Assembly (NCBI RefSeq): GCF_025024155.1
Contig: NW_026251813.1
Coordinates: 37,080-101,079, forward strand
Direction: 5' to 3'
DNA from: Gamsiella multidivaricata
Lineage: Eukaryota > Mortierellomycota > Mortierellomycetes > Mortierellales > Mortierellaceae
DNA: 64,000 nt
How positions within the stretch are numbered: the first letter of the stretch is position 1; each line of letters starts with the position of its first letter. The notes under the pieces were generated by a model. The model saw nothing but the letters and a program-made list of their open reading frames with translations, was not told the DNA's origin and did no database searches. Shown in pieces: positions 24,262-35,873 of the stretch. The translations under genes were made by a program, and so were the position numbers.

Positions 24262-26329
24262 CTAAACAATGTGCGCCTTCTTCTCAAGAGGCCGTCTTAC
24301 ACCCTCCTGTGGAAGCACCTTTCCAGTGCCACGGTTTTCCGCCAGGGGCAACCAGCTGATTTGAGGACGATACTCGAATGTCTTCATGAAGCTCAATTGC
24401 GTGAGATAATTGGGCATGTAATTCAGCACCATATTGCGAAACATCCTGTCTGACCAGGACTATCCAATATATAAAAAAAGGGTACACAGTTGTCAGCTGT
24501 CGATACAAAGACCTCCAGCTCATTTCTCCTCTGCGAGTTGCAATCCTGTCCGCTTACTTGGCCGCTGATGGTCTTGGTCATGTTGCTGCTGCGCTCAAAC
24601 TGCAGCTCTGTGCGAATGAAGCGTTGCTTATAGTACTCTTGAAATGCGCCCGCGATACTGCTCGCGCTTGCATCGGGCATGTTGTATATGCAATTCGCAA
24701 GCACGACGGCATCAAACATTGCATTCACCGCTCCTACAAAGATATAAAGTATGTCGCGCCATCAGTATTTCTATTACACAGACAAGAGTAGGGCTTTTTT
24801 CCCTATTATCTCACCTTGACCGGCGCCCGGAAGCATCTGTTTCAGTAATCAATGAAAATAAAAGAATAAAAGGTGTTAGCGACAGCTTGATAGGGTCAAG
24901 GTATAGAAAATGTATCTGTCCTTCCCATTAGTATTTACCTTGTGGCAGGCTGAAGGGCATTCCCATGCGATGGAGATAGGAAATAGATTGTTTAGCCTTT
25001 GGCTGCATATCGTAGACATAGGGCAGCATAGACTCTCAAAACCACTTACCATCACCAATAAGAACCGTCCGTGAGTGGTACCACGTCTTGAAGAGCTTCT
25101 CCTCGAGGAACACCTTCGAAATCAAGTCCTTGGGTGTCGCATCGAAGACGTCGCCCATCTTGCCCCCCCAGGGACAAGGTTCCTCATAGAACTCCTTGAG
25201 CATGGCATCGTTCGCTTCAGGACCCCACTCGGAATTGCGGAATGCCTGGTCCTTGGCCTCTGCAGCCGATAGCTGGGAGCTGAGCACGAAGCAGATTTGA
25301 TTGCCGGGCACACTGAATACACCCCACTAAAGAAATAAAAGAACGCCATCAGTCCTCATGTCGATGCAGAAAAAGTTGGCCTACAAACATTTAACACTAT
25401 CCAGCGATGTGATCCAGCCCACTTACACTACGAGCATCAGGTCCGAGAACTTGTGAGTAGTGAGAAAAGTTGTCCTTCAGTTGCGGATACTTTTCTGGAT
25501 TCGGCGGGTTAGCGACACCGACCATGCTTACAAATCCAACCGAAAGGCTTTCAAGGTCACTCTTGGGAAGGATGCCCTTCTCATTCATCTTCTTGTACAG
25601 ATTTTGGCGTACCCCGCTATAGGCACCGTCTGCTCCGACAAGGATATCTCCCTCATAACTGGTGTTGTCAGAGCAATGAATGATAACCCTGCCTTCCTTT
25701 TCTTCGAAGCGGAGTACCTTTTTGGCGATGCTGACCTTGTTGACAGGGATCCGCTTCAGCATGAGGTCGTAAAGCTGTGGCCTTGCAAACAGCAAGTTCT
25801 CGTTTCCGGAACTAGCATGTAGAAAATAAAACGAAACGAAACACGAGATACGATCAATGGGATGTTACAAAGCGAGCTAATGTTTGTGGCCGAGTCAGTG
25901 TATGTAGCCGAGACATTTTGTGGACGCTCTGAACTTACGCTGCTTTATGCGACGACAGATCGATTGCACCAATCTTCTTCATGTCGCTGCTATACATATC
26001 TAGGGACCAACAGGGCAGCGAGAACTTATTGATCTCCTCCATCAGACCCAGCTGCTCAAAGACAGGAATGATGTTCGGGCCAATAGTCATAACAGATCTT
26101 TTGATAAGAATGTAAATCGCGTGAGATTTCTCCTGTAAACAACCACCCACCAGACAAATACGAAAGAAATGTCTCGTTACCCAAGAGCGCGCAGCTTGGT
26201 GGCCCGTTCAAAGATATGGTAAGGAACACCGATTTGCTCCAGCAGGTTGCCCAGCATGAGGCCACCGAGGCCGCCTCCGACGATCAGCACGCTTGGGACA
26301 GGTTTTGGTCCAAGGCCTGTTGCTGACAT
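24262..26329 (-). CDS. FAD-dependent monooxygenase, paralogue C
   Basis: Eight exons: 26329-26181, 26097-25939, 25811-25427, 25326-25050, 24949-24939, 24836-24815, 24733-24558 and 24459-24262, open throughout. Motifs: VGGGLGG, GADGAYSGVR, and LIGDG|ACHK|MLPGAGQG|AVNAMFDAVVLAN, where the bars are introns. Thus the FAD-binding GD motif is spread over four exons. The closest relative in the window is paralogue E, nearly identical across exons 3-4. The C-terminus FEYRPQISWLPLAENRG is shared by all complete copies. No signal peptide or strong C-terminal anchor is visible. The substrate is unknown; the class includes salicylate hydroxylase-, TetX- and meroterpenoid-type enzymes. Confidence 0.9.
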
Positions 26330-29084
26330 TTAGCGATATGCGAACTATGGGATTGTTGAGAACAAAAGAGAGAGGAGGGGGGAAGGGGAGGAGGAAGGAG
26401 GAGGAGGAGAAAGACGGAAGGGATGGCGATCCTGAGATGCAGATGAGAGAAATGTTACAGATGAGAGAGGAGTTGCAATGAGGGCTATGGAGCCGATACG
26501 TGGCATATATCCCGACTGACTGCAGACAACCTATTCTTTCCTTCCCAAATGTCTACGAGGAATAGACTGCATGCAATGTATGCACGACTATCCCTCAGCT
26601 AGTGTCGGGAACACAACATAAAACGTGCCTCTGCAGATCGCATCCCGCTGTCGACAGCAGCACCCTCATTTGAGATGTCCTATTTTATGTTTATTTTTGC
26701 TGTTGTTTTCCTAACACATGCATGTGTGGATGCATGCATGTTAATGAAAACTTCACGGCCAAAGCATGAGAGAACGATCAGTGTGTTCTTATGTTTGTGG
26801 AGATACACACCCCGAACTTCGGTTTTCCGTGAGTGTCATGGAAATCAGGGACCTGCGCTCGATACAGACTTTAATAGACGTAGAGTGTAGACCATGGACA
26901 GTACTTCAGGGTTCGTTATATCCATGTCCATGGAAGCGAAATGCTAGCGTAAAAACATATTCGCCTCCTAACTATCCCGCAGAAATAAATAAATAAAAAA
27001 AGAATGAGAGCGTTGCCTGTTGCTTACGGGACCGGTGCAGCAATACAACACTGTTGGACATGTTGAACAGGCAGTCTGTGAATTGTAGTATACTGAAGGA
27101 TAGTCTAAACGAAAAAACATTATCGATGATAACGTACACCCTCCTCGCTAGCTGTGCATGGACACCATCTCAGTACTAAAATGAATTGAGATGCTTACTT
27201 GCCGCAAGAAAGCTTCACACCCTTCCCACTGTGTCGATTCTCAGCTTGCGATTTATGGTTTTCAAAAAAGAAATCATTTACCAAGGCTGCGCAATAGACT
27301 CCAAACCAAAGGAAGTTTCCCGAACAGAAGCCTGCCTCCTTTCTTCCCATCCACACCCCTCCACACCCCTCCACCCACCTTCACTCTGCTACAAAACAAC
27401 TCGCTGAGAGCGGGACGCACCGACCCGGACGACATTAACGCCTATTCCGGCGAGAATGCGCGCCAGCGCTTACTTTCACTGACCGTGGTATGAATCTCCG
27501 TCTATAACTCTGATAATATGCCCGCTGACATCGTTCCGCCGCCAACAGACCGCAGACCAAGTTTAACTATGCGAAGTAATTAAGGTTACTAAGGCACCGC
27601 AACTACGCTAAACAGATGAGCACACGTTGAAAAAAGCTGCTGCTCATACCAAGTACATCCCACTCTGGTAGGTTCCTCATCAGCGGAAAGCAGGCGCGGC
27701 ATTAACGGCGCTAGTCAAAAAGGCAGCTTTATACTTTGCACTAAATAGTGTCCAAAGCTCATGTGCATGTGAGATATAGGATACTACTACACATGGCTTT
27801 TGTTTCAACACTCGGACCCTACATACAACCATAGCAGTGTAAGAAATGCAATGCGACATTAAACGCGCATTTCGGCTCTCAAAGGTCACTCAACCATTGA
27901 TATCGAACTACTCAGCAGGTTGTTTTCACGGCGCCATAAATGCACACAAACACGACAGCATAGCTACGGGGGATAATGTCATCCCATCGTTCATCAGCAA
28001 ACGACGTGTAAGGCGTATTCGAATATATTCAGGCCAAGATGAGATCTTACACCCCCATCAGCTCGAAAGGCTGAATAAAGAGATAGAGTTCCATGAGCGA
28101 AATAAACCATTAAGAAGACTTGCAAAGCTGATAACCTTGCAACTGTTAACTCCAAAAACATATCTGTCTTAATGGATGCCCTATCGACGAAAGCGGATAT
28201 TGCTCAGGCCACATTACTGTGTGAGCATGTCGGGGTACTTGTGTGTGCAAAGGCATGGCATGTCGAGTGCTGCTTTTTTTGCACTTCAGCCTAAGCGGCA
28301 ACCGCCTCTCCAAGGTAGCAGCCGATATGAAGGTATGGCGCCAGATTCATTCTCCACATACTCACCTGCTTATCTGTCGAGGACCCTGCGGCTCGCAAAT
28401 CCATTAATGAGACGCTTTTACACAGAGTACCTATCCATATCTGCGAACGATACCTATCCGCGTAATCGATTGAAGCATAAGGGTCGATAGTCTGCTCATT
28501 TTACATAAAATCGGTCCTTGTTATGTGTCTACAATCGGTATCCGCTGCAGTGTCCGCATGCATTTGCGCAAGGGAGAAAGAGTTCATGAACAAGTATGTG
28601 CAACATGGAGAGGAGGCGGTCCGGGAGGTTTGAGACCGTATGGCCCCCAATCGCTAGATGATGGCGTACCGGCACCTTTGGGCCTATGGCGCTTATTTCA
28701 TCTGTAAATACACAGAACAAATAGATCGATGACCATGGCCATGACAAAGGCTAAATCTAACGACGTTGCTTAAGAACCATGCACGGCTCCAGCTGACGTT
28801 GCGGTATGGCTGACGCTTGTGTCTAAGCATGACATCGGTCTTCATGCGCTCTCCTATCAAGGAGGTCTCCCAAGCACAATTTATCCGAATCGAGGCAGGT
28901 TTCCTCTGCATCAGTCTGAAGCAGATGTGGATACACTCTCTTGGGCTTGTCGAATATTAACTCAAAAGGGGGCAGCCCTATCACGCTTTTTTTCTCTCCT
29001 GCTAACAGATAAAGTCCCCTCATTCATGTCGCGTCCATTTCACGCTCAGTACGGGTCCACTTCGCGCCCTTTAAATATATTGTT

Positions 29085-29550
29085 TATAAAAGAAGTCTGA
29101 CTATAGTGTCTAATAAACTAACTACCTGTTCTGGTACGTCTCCTCCTTCTACTACCGTTGCTGTCTCTCCCGATGTGCTGTCATACTTTTTGAAGCTGAT
29201 ATTGAGCCAGCATCACGCCTTCCTATCCTTCAGGCATGTGCTGAAAACAGCAGTCAGTCCTCGCCAAAGCCCATCGCTCCCACTTCTCAGCCCTCTCCCT
29301 CTTGAGCGACGTGAAAGACCTCCTCCTTCAGATACTCCACACTATTTACGCCGGAATCTTCGCGAATGGTCTATTGATGCTACATTCTCTAAAGCAGGCA
29401 GCGGCTAACATTCACTCAGCTTTTTGTCTATTCATTTGTCAAGGAAACGTTTTGCCGATGCTATGGATGAGCTCGAATCCACTGAAGAGTTCTATCTGAA
29501 AATGTTCAGAACACTGGTTGACGCGTCAAGTCGGCGAAGACGCGTCGATC
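29085..29550. repeat. Dispersed repeat, copy 1 (inverted relative to 62728-63185)
   Basis: About 460 bp matches the reverse complement of 62728-63185 at roughly nine bases in ten by eye. In both copies one strand keeps a ~100-codon frame (plus strand here, 29106-29408) with the shared string DVLSYFLKLILSQHHAF. In the opposite frame this copy has TGA where the other has TGG, so this copy may be the more decayed. The family is unknown. Confidence 0.75.
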
Positions 29551-30046
29551 ATGATGGGCAAGGGCTGATGGCTCTGCGATACAGCACATGTACTGGATAA
29601 GTGCGAGTATAACCGCTGGTTGTCGATGCAAGCCATGGCTGTGCAAACCTAAGGTGAAGAGAGGGATAGAAGACTCTTTCAGAGCGATATCTATGTTCTA
29701 GGGACAGCTGTGCTAAAAAGCCTGAAGGAGCATTCCCATTCTAGGCCATGCTAGGCTGCAGGGACATGACGTACTGTTCCTAATAGCTGTTTGCGCAATA
29801 TGGCGACAAAAGAAAAGGAAACAGAGAAAGGAAACGAAGACAAAGACGAAAGAAACAACATGGCGATGCGTCCAAAGCAACAAGCTCCGCACCGCTCTCG
29901 TTAGCACTGCTGGCATCTGTGTATTTGTTATGTGTGATAACTGTTTATTTGCATTCAAGTCGTCCTTATTCGGCCGTTTTATTCAATCGCCCTGCTCAGC
30001 CATCCCGCTCGATCGCCCTGAGCGCGTCCCGCTGCCGTTCCAGTGC

Positions 30047-30113
30047 CATCCCAGCGCCATCCCAGCGTCATCCCAGCGCCATCCCAGCGTCATCCCAGCG
30101 TCATCCCAACGCC
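30047..30113. repeat. 11-bp minisatellite
   Basis: About six tandem units of catcccagcg(c/t) with small variations. Confidence 0.85.
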
Positions 30114-31276
30114 ACTCTGGTGTCGTCGTACTCTCATCCGGCGCCGTTCAGTGCCGTCCGGTGCGCATCGTGCTCGCGTTGTTGTGTTTGCAGCCATAAA
30201 GAGAGAGAACATGCAAAAGAGGAAAGAATTTGCTAGCTCTGCAGACGCAACTTGTCAACATCACACAGCTTGTGAAGACATGCCAACTTCCACAACCCAT
30301 CCCTCTTGTTTTGCCTTGGGGAACTGAGAATCAGCAGAACAGAAAGAAACGAGAAACAAACTACATAGAAAAGGACAGCGAGCTACCCATCCGGTTTCAA
30401 ACATCCGTATTTCCATCTTGGCGCTCAAGGAGCACACAAGAACATGATGTGGGAACGGAAAGAAGAACAACAGTGTAGAAAATTGTGCAAATATAGGATG
30501 CCGCTCGCTGTGAAAATATCCCAACCGGTATTGCGTTTGCCATCTACCCAGTGTGCTGCGCCGTATGGGCTCAAAAGAAGACCCCAGCACACTATACTCA
30601 TGAGCAGAAGGAGTGGTGCGCTTGCATGCTGTACATGAAGCAACAAGGGGTAGTGCATTACCAGAGTGGGCGTGTGTCGTTGTGTCACTAAATGGAGCAC
30701 TCGGGGGGTCATTGTTGGATCGTGGCTCTAAGGCCCTACCCTCACCCCGCACACATTAAATGATGTGCGACATGCCTAATGCTTCATCCTCCACAGCGTG
30801 AGGAATCCACATGTAGTTCAGTGGTAGGACCCGTCGCACTGCGCCTGGCTGCCGTTGTGCTGCAACAAATCTTCTTCAAGCCGACACACACGAAATGGCA
30901 CTGATACTAGCTGCCATACTCTATGCATTTATAAAGCACACCCACGTATACACGTGAAAAGGGGTGGAATAAAGGTGCTCTGGGGTCCCCCGCCTTAATG
31001 ACAAAGCTCAACAAGTGAGAGGGGAGTGGGTTGTGTGCAAGGGAAGGTAGAGTGGACGCGTCTTGCCTACCTTGTGAGGGTTTGTTGTGGGAGTAGAGAT
31101 GAGAGAAGTGCTGCTCTGTCAAGGGACAAAAGGAAGGAGAGGAAGGAGAGGAAGGGCAGGGTAGGGTATGACCGAGCAAGGCCAGCTGGTCAGTGGACGA
31201 GAAACAGAGGTGGAGTGCGTGCCAGGAGGTGCAGTGGCAGTAGAAGTGGGTGCGGCGGGTGCAGTGGTGGCAGAAG

Positions 31277-31332
31277 TGGCTGTGGCTGTGGCTGTGGTTG
31301 TGGTTGTGGCTGTGGTTGTGGCTGTGGCTGTG
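31277..31332. repeat. G/T-rich hexamer array (GTGGCT/GTGGTT)
   Basis: About nine uninterrupted hexamers. The G-strand carries regularly spaced GG pairs. Confidence 0.85.
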
Positions 31333-31502
31333 TTGCCAGCTGGCGGGGAAGGAAAAGAGGAGGAGCTTTGTAGTTCTGATTGCTTACCGCGCTGGTCTAC
31401 TTACTGTGGTGATCTTGTCCGCTGCGCGCAAGATAGTGAAGAGTGCAGAAGAGAGTGAATAGTGCAGAAGGGATAGTGGGAGGTGGGAGGTGTGAGGAGT
31501 GG

Positions 31503-31580
31503 AGAAGAAAAGAGAAGAAAAGAGAAGAAAAGAGAAGAAAAGAGAAGAAAAGAGAAGGAAAGAGAAGAGAAGAAGAAAAG
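31503..31580. repeat. Purine-rich 10-bp array (agaagaaaag)
   Basis: Five to seven tandem units; the plus strand is almost entirely A and G over about 75 bp. Confidence 0.85.
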
Positions 31581-32490
31581 AGCTGTGTAGTCAACAAAGA
31601 TTTGGGGCACGTGCGGTGGCTGTGTCTGTAGTTGGTGGCAAACCCTGCAGGTATCCCACGCTCTTATTCCCTCTCTCACTAAGCGGCTCGGTAAAGGTAA
31701 CGTGAGAGTGCTAATCACAATCGCGCGGAGAACCCTCAGCCGAATGCATGGGGACACTTCGAGGGTCATTTATCTGTGGGTTGGGCCTAAGCAGTGCCAG
31801 CGCGTGGTTACGAGGTGATAGGAGGTGCACTCATGTACGCTGTGTGCTCATGTCTGTTGCGTAGGTGGGAATAGAGTTTAATATCTGTTTTTCCTTGTAA
31901 TGCGTACTTTGTTTGAGCATCCTACTCAACCTTTACTATTTATTCTAGTGACTGACAGATCGAAGGAGCACCAGAAACTTCGGACGATATGGTAGATCGG
32001 GTGGTCGCTACTTTATCATCTAGTTATAGTGTCACCCCCACGACTGATACTGTCAAAGTATCGCTACCATTGCCATGGATGATATTTTATGTGCTTTTGT
32101 AGAAAGGCAGCATGTGTCCTGCTCTCACGCGTTTTCTGGGTAGCATTTGTCCATTGGTCACTCTTTAGGCCTAAGTACAGGGGCCCACCTTTTTTAAGCT
32201 ATCGAGCCTTTAAACGTTCCATTTGTATGGCAGTAAGAGAATAATGTGGTTCCTCGATGAATAGTGCCTTCGTCTGGCTGTTGTTCTCTCGCTAAATGCA
32301 AAATATCTCACCGAAGATATATTTCGTTGTATTTGATTTTCCGTAGATTGTAACACAGTTTAGCAAAGCGAGTAAACAACAGCAGCCGCTTCCTGTTTAT
32401 GAATAGACCATTGACTGAAAAAATGCCTGTTGACTCTTCCAGAGCACTACGGGTTGTCTGCGAAAGGTCCGGTTCGTGAAGCGGCGTGTT

Positions 32491-34323
32491 TCATGGTGAA
32501 TAAACTTCTTCAGTATCCTTAGTATCATGCTTTGTATGCCACTCGGTCTCGCTCCACGCACTCTGACTACTCTGCAGCCATGGACTCTGAACATTCTCAG
32601 ACCAGCTGTCGAAATGTTGTCCTTGATTATCCCATCCTTCCTCCTGCTGGCACTCTACCAGCGACAAATGCTTTTCGTTGTATGGTTCCGTCTCGTATTG
32701 ATCGTCATCGTTGTATTCGTTGCAATCACTACCCGTAGGATCCAATGTGTCGTGTAACGCATATCTCCGCGCATCCCGTTCATCCCATTCCTTCCAAAAT
32801 GCGCTCTCCTCATCGTACCGTATCTTGTCCTCCGCGACATCCAAGCGCACCAGTGAACTCGTTCCCAGGATTCGAATAAATTCAGACCGCCGCTTACACC
32901 GTTGCCGTACATCCAAGGAACCCCAAAGGTCCTCCAGATCGAGAACGCCAAGCTCAATTTCCGATTCTGGAGTGCTTTCCTTGTTGTCCTTGGCTTCAGT
33001 CGCCCCGGAATCCTGAACCTGTCCGTTTTGCATACAACCATTTATCCAGTAATCGTCGTAGTAGTCATCCTCTGTGCGCTCGAGTGGCGGCCTTGGGCGG
33101 ATACGCGCGATTTTGTCGTGAAGAAACTCCAGAGCCTCCTCATCCGTATGCACGGTCTCGTAGGTCGGGTAATCGATCCTCGAGAACAGATTGTAGAACT
33201 CTTGTGTCCCTGATTTTGTTGTTTCTGCCGTTTCTGCTATGGTTGCCGATGTTGCTGTAGGTGATGGGGAATCGTCTCGCGTTAGAATCGCAAACTGCGT
33301 ACAGCATCCGACTGCAGGATCGCCATGCGAGAGCATCCCTACTCCTGTGAATGAAACGTTGTAATGGCATTCTTTGGCTGCCTGCTTGCACCTATCAAGT
33401 CATGAAGGAAGAGGCCATCAAGGCATAGGTCAGTAAAAATCGCCGTGGTTAATTATCTTGAGCTGACAATTGGTACCGATACGCGAAGCACCGTACCAAT
33501 CTTCAAATTCCTGACGCGTCCATTCGAATCGATGGTCATCGTTACGGAACACTGCCTCGGGTGTGCCGTATTTGAGCTGTGGAAAGTACACGTTGAACTC
33601 TGCATTGGGAGTGGAAACGATGACTAGCTTTGGCCTTAGTTTACCAAGCACGACGCCCCAGAACTGTTCCAGCACGTCAGGATCCAAATGTTCCACCCTG
33701 GTTACACACGGTTCATGAACAGGAGACAACATTTAGTATTTCTCAACCAACCATAAAGAGGGGCCAATCGAAAACCAGGTAGCATTGAAAGGGTGACATT
33801 ACACCTCAAGACACGCTAGGGCATCGAATCCGATCATTCGGCTATCTGCTTGTGCGACAGATCCATGGTATATTTCGATCGCCAACTTGTTCACTCGTAG
33901 GTTCGATCCGAGCTCATAATCCTGCGGTTGGCATGCATCAGTCGCGAGGGTAAGTCGACTCTCATCCATATCCACCCCGGAGAGGCGTGTAATCGGATGC
34001 TCGCCGCTCGACTCCCAGATCAAAAAAGACATCAGTGCAGCCTCACCGCATCCAAAGTCAATGACCTGTACGACGCAAGTCGATGTATTGAGTGTAATGA
34101 CATTCAACGGTTATTTTCTCGCTATCTCAAGCCTGCGGAAGAAATGTTGGCGTACTGTGGAAGAAAAAACAAACAGCAAGGTCCTTACAGATGTCGCATG
34201 GTGCTCGTCAATGATACGCCGAGCAAGGTTTCGTCGCTGTTGCCATAGTGGCGGGAAAAACAGAATCTCCTGCGCACTCTCCCCTTGCTCCTCCAAGCTT
34301 TCTTCTGACAAACCGGCTGACAT
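32491..34323 (-). CDS. HEN1: HEN1 small-RNA 2'-O-methyltransferase
   Basis: Four exons (34323-34189, 34065-33803, 33697-33497, 33391-32491) in phase give 499 aa. HEN1 enzymes add a 2'-O-methyl group to the 3' terminal nucleotide of small RNAs, protecting them from uridylation and decay. Seen: the SAM-binding motif VIDFGCGEAAL; the HEN1 metal site EVVEHLDPD (E-x-x-E-H, created by the exon 2/3 junction); VIVSTPNAEFN; and NDDHRFEWTRQEFEDW, which supplies the second metal histidine. VSFTGVGM and CCTQFAIL close the catalytic domain. About 200 further residues are acidic, Trp- and Gln-rich, and not recognised; plant HEN1 RNA-binding domains are absent. The presence of HEN1 implies a small-RNA pathway in this organism. 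Confidence 0.93.
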
Positions 34324-34433
34324 TGCGATGGCTGATCAAGGGTTGGTGATGTGATGAGAGGAATGTCGCTGAAAAAAAAAGGTACCACATCAAACAAGCT
34401 CTCAAATGTTGGTAAAATAGCAAAAAGAATTCG

Positions 34434-34514
34434 CGTCAACAGCAGGATTTGAACCTGCGCGGGAGAACCCATGAGATTTCTAGTCTCACGCCTTAACCGC
34501 TCGGCCATGTTGAC
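34434..34514 (-). tRNA. tRNA-Ser (anticodon AGA)
   Basis: An 81-nt cloverleaf: acceptor GTCAACA pairs with TGTTGAC plus G discriminator. D arm GGCCGAGCGGTTAAGGC, anticodon stem TGAGA/TCTCA with loop CTAGAAA (anticodon AGA, reads UCU), a long variable arm TGGGTTCTCCCGC as in serine tRNAs, and T arm GCAGGTTCAAATCCTGC. No intron. Upstream of the HEN1 gene on the same strand. Confidence 0.95.
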
Positions 34515-34613
34515 CTTTTTCGGTGTACTTTTAAGAATTATAAGTATCAATTATTATATTCTCTAAGTGCACATTCTATAGTTGCACATTCTATAATTGC
34601 ACGATCTTCAACT

Positions 34614-35440
34614 AGGCCCGATGGCTCAGTTAGCATACTGGTCAGGGCACCTCCCTTGTAACGCGAAGGGACCAGGTTCGAGCCCTGGTTAAAGCACAGT
34701 AATATGTGCTACGCATAGAAATTTATTTGGAGCATGAGTTGGGCGTACTACCCCACTTCAGTTATGTGGGTTTCCTTTCCCCGGCGACCCCCACATTGAG
34801 TGGCACTACCCCATGTACTCGTTGTGGGTTTCCTTTCCCCTTCCTTAACGCTTGACAAAATGCTCAGAATAAATTTCGCCCTTGCGCTAGCCTCCGGACT
34901 TCGAGAGGCGCTGGTTCAGAACTTCCCAGCTATACACCAGGGTGTACAAGTTATTCCACTGCACTGGCAGCATGCGTCTTAGCTACCCCTGCCGGGGTTA
35001 CAGGTATAAGTTCAAAAGTGAGTAGGCCCACTTTATAATAGGCTAATCTGAGCTCACATCCAGTGACCTCAGGTGGAGGAAAGACGGGACGAGGAGGTGG
35101 AGGAAATGTTACAATAGTAGAGGATTCGGCTCGCAAGCCAGTAGAACGGATTCCGTGCTCTCAAGAAACCAAGACCATCTCCCAGATGTACAGGTTACAA
35201 TTGGAGAGATGGTCTTGGCAGATTAGCAGGTGAGGAGCCTGCCAGCTAGCCGAGCGGATCGCAGGAGAAAGACCTCGGGACGCTTAGGGAGGTTACAGTG
35301 AAGTTGTTGGAGATGGTGCGACTGCCACACTAGAAGATTTAGGGCCAGATAGACACAAGTCTCAGAGACTATTCACTAGGAAACCAGCACTGATTGTTCT
35401 CTCTCGGAGGCCATGTTGAATAAAAAAAAAAAAAAAAAAA
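34614..35440 (+). mobile_element. tRNA-headed SINE-like element with poly(A) tail
   Basis: Starts with a tRNA-like head: A-box tggctcagttagc (34622-34634), a TTGTAA anticodon-loop-like segment (Thr TGT type), and a perfect T arm around ggttcgagccc (34675-34685). The acceptor ends and anticodon stem do not pair, so this is not a functional tRNA. A body of about 700 bp ends in an A-run (about 35422-35440). Flanked by a 17-bp target-site duplication, ttgcacgatcttcaact, at 34597-34613 and 35441-35457. Confidence 0.8.
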
Positions 35441-35481
35441 TTGCACGATCTTCAACTGTCCACAAGGCGATCTGGCGCGAA

Positions 35482-35855
35482 TTTCTCTGATTTGAAAGGG
35501 AGACGGTTACTTGCAACGGAGATCCAGGAAGGTAGACGGACCGCGGATTATAGGGTGCTACAGCATTGCTTGGGGCGAGGGAAGTTGGACATAATGGAGG
35601 GGTTATTCGGTTTAAAAACAACTTTATTAACATTGGATCTGGATTAGGAGACGTGTATCGCGCAACAGGTCACGCAGGAGTTAGGTTAGGCTAGCTATGC
35701 GACATGGGTTATGAATTTGACGCCTCAAGCCAACATAGTTGGTAGGGGATGCGGCTCTGCCGTGCATGGAAGGCATCTATGGCTTCAAGGCCTTTGCGGA
35801 CCATGCGTCTTGTGCTCATGGGGATTTATGTTAATAAAAAAAAAAAAAAAAAAAA
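35482..35855 (+). mobile_element. 5'-truncated non-LTR retrotransposon fragment
   Basis: 374 bp ending in an A-run (about 35836-35855), flanked by an exact 18-bp duplication, aaggcgatctggcgcgaa, at 35464-35481 and 35856-35873. The body encodes nothing recognisable. Poly(A) tail plus long duplication is the signature of target-primed reverse transcription. Confidence 0.85.
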
Positions 35856-35873
35856 AAGGCGATCTGGCGCGAA

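Larger units (their letters stand above)
26330..32490. other. Gene-poor, repeat-rich stretch
   Basis: About 6.2 kb with no protein family recognised on either strand. It contains the dispersed repeat at 29085-29550, an 11-bp minisatellite (30047-30113), a GTGGCT-type hexamer array (31277-31332), a purine-rich 10-bp array (31503-31580), and a purine-rich patch at 26370-26460. Open frames such as 27846-28172 plus and 28819-29100 plus look non-conserved. The texture suggests old transposon debris. Confidence 0.5.

Noticed and set aside
30811..30870. tRNA-like segment (tagttcagtggtag)
   Set aside because: Resembles an A box, but no B box or T arm follows at the right distance and no cloverleaf can be drawn.
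34614..34700. Functional tRNA-Thr(TGT)
   Set aside because: The acceptor halves and anticodon stem do not pair and the D loop is over-long; only the A box, B box and T arm are good. It sits exactly at a target-site duplication, so it is called a SINE head.
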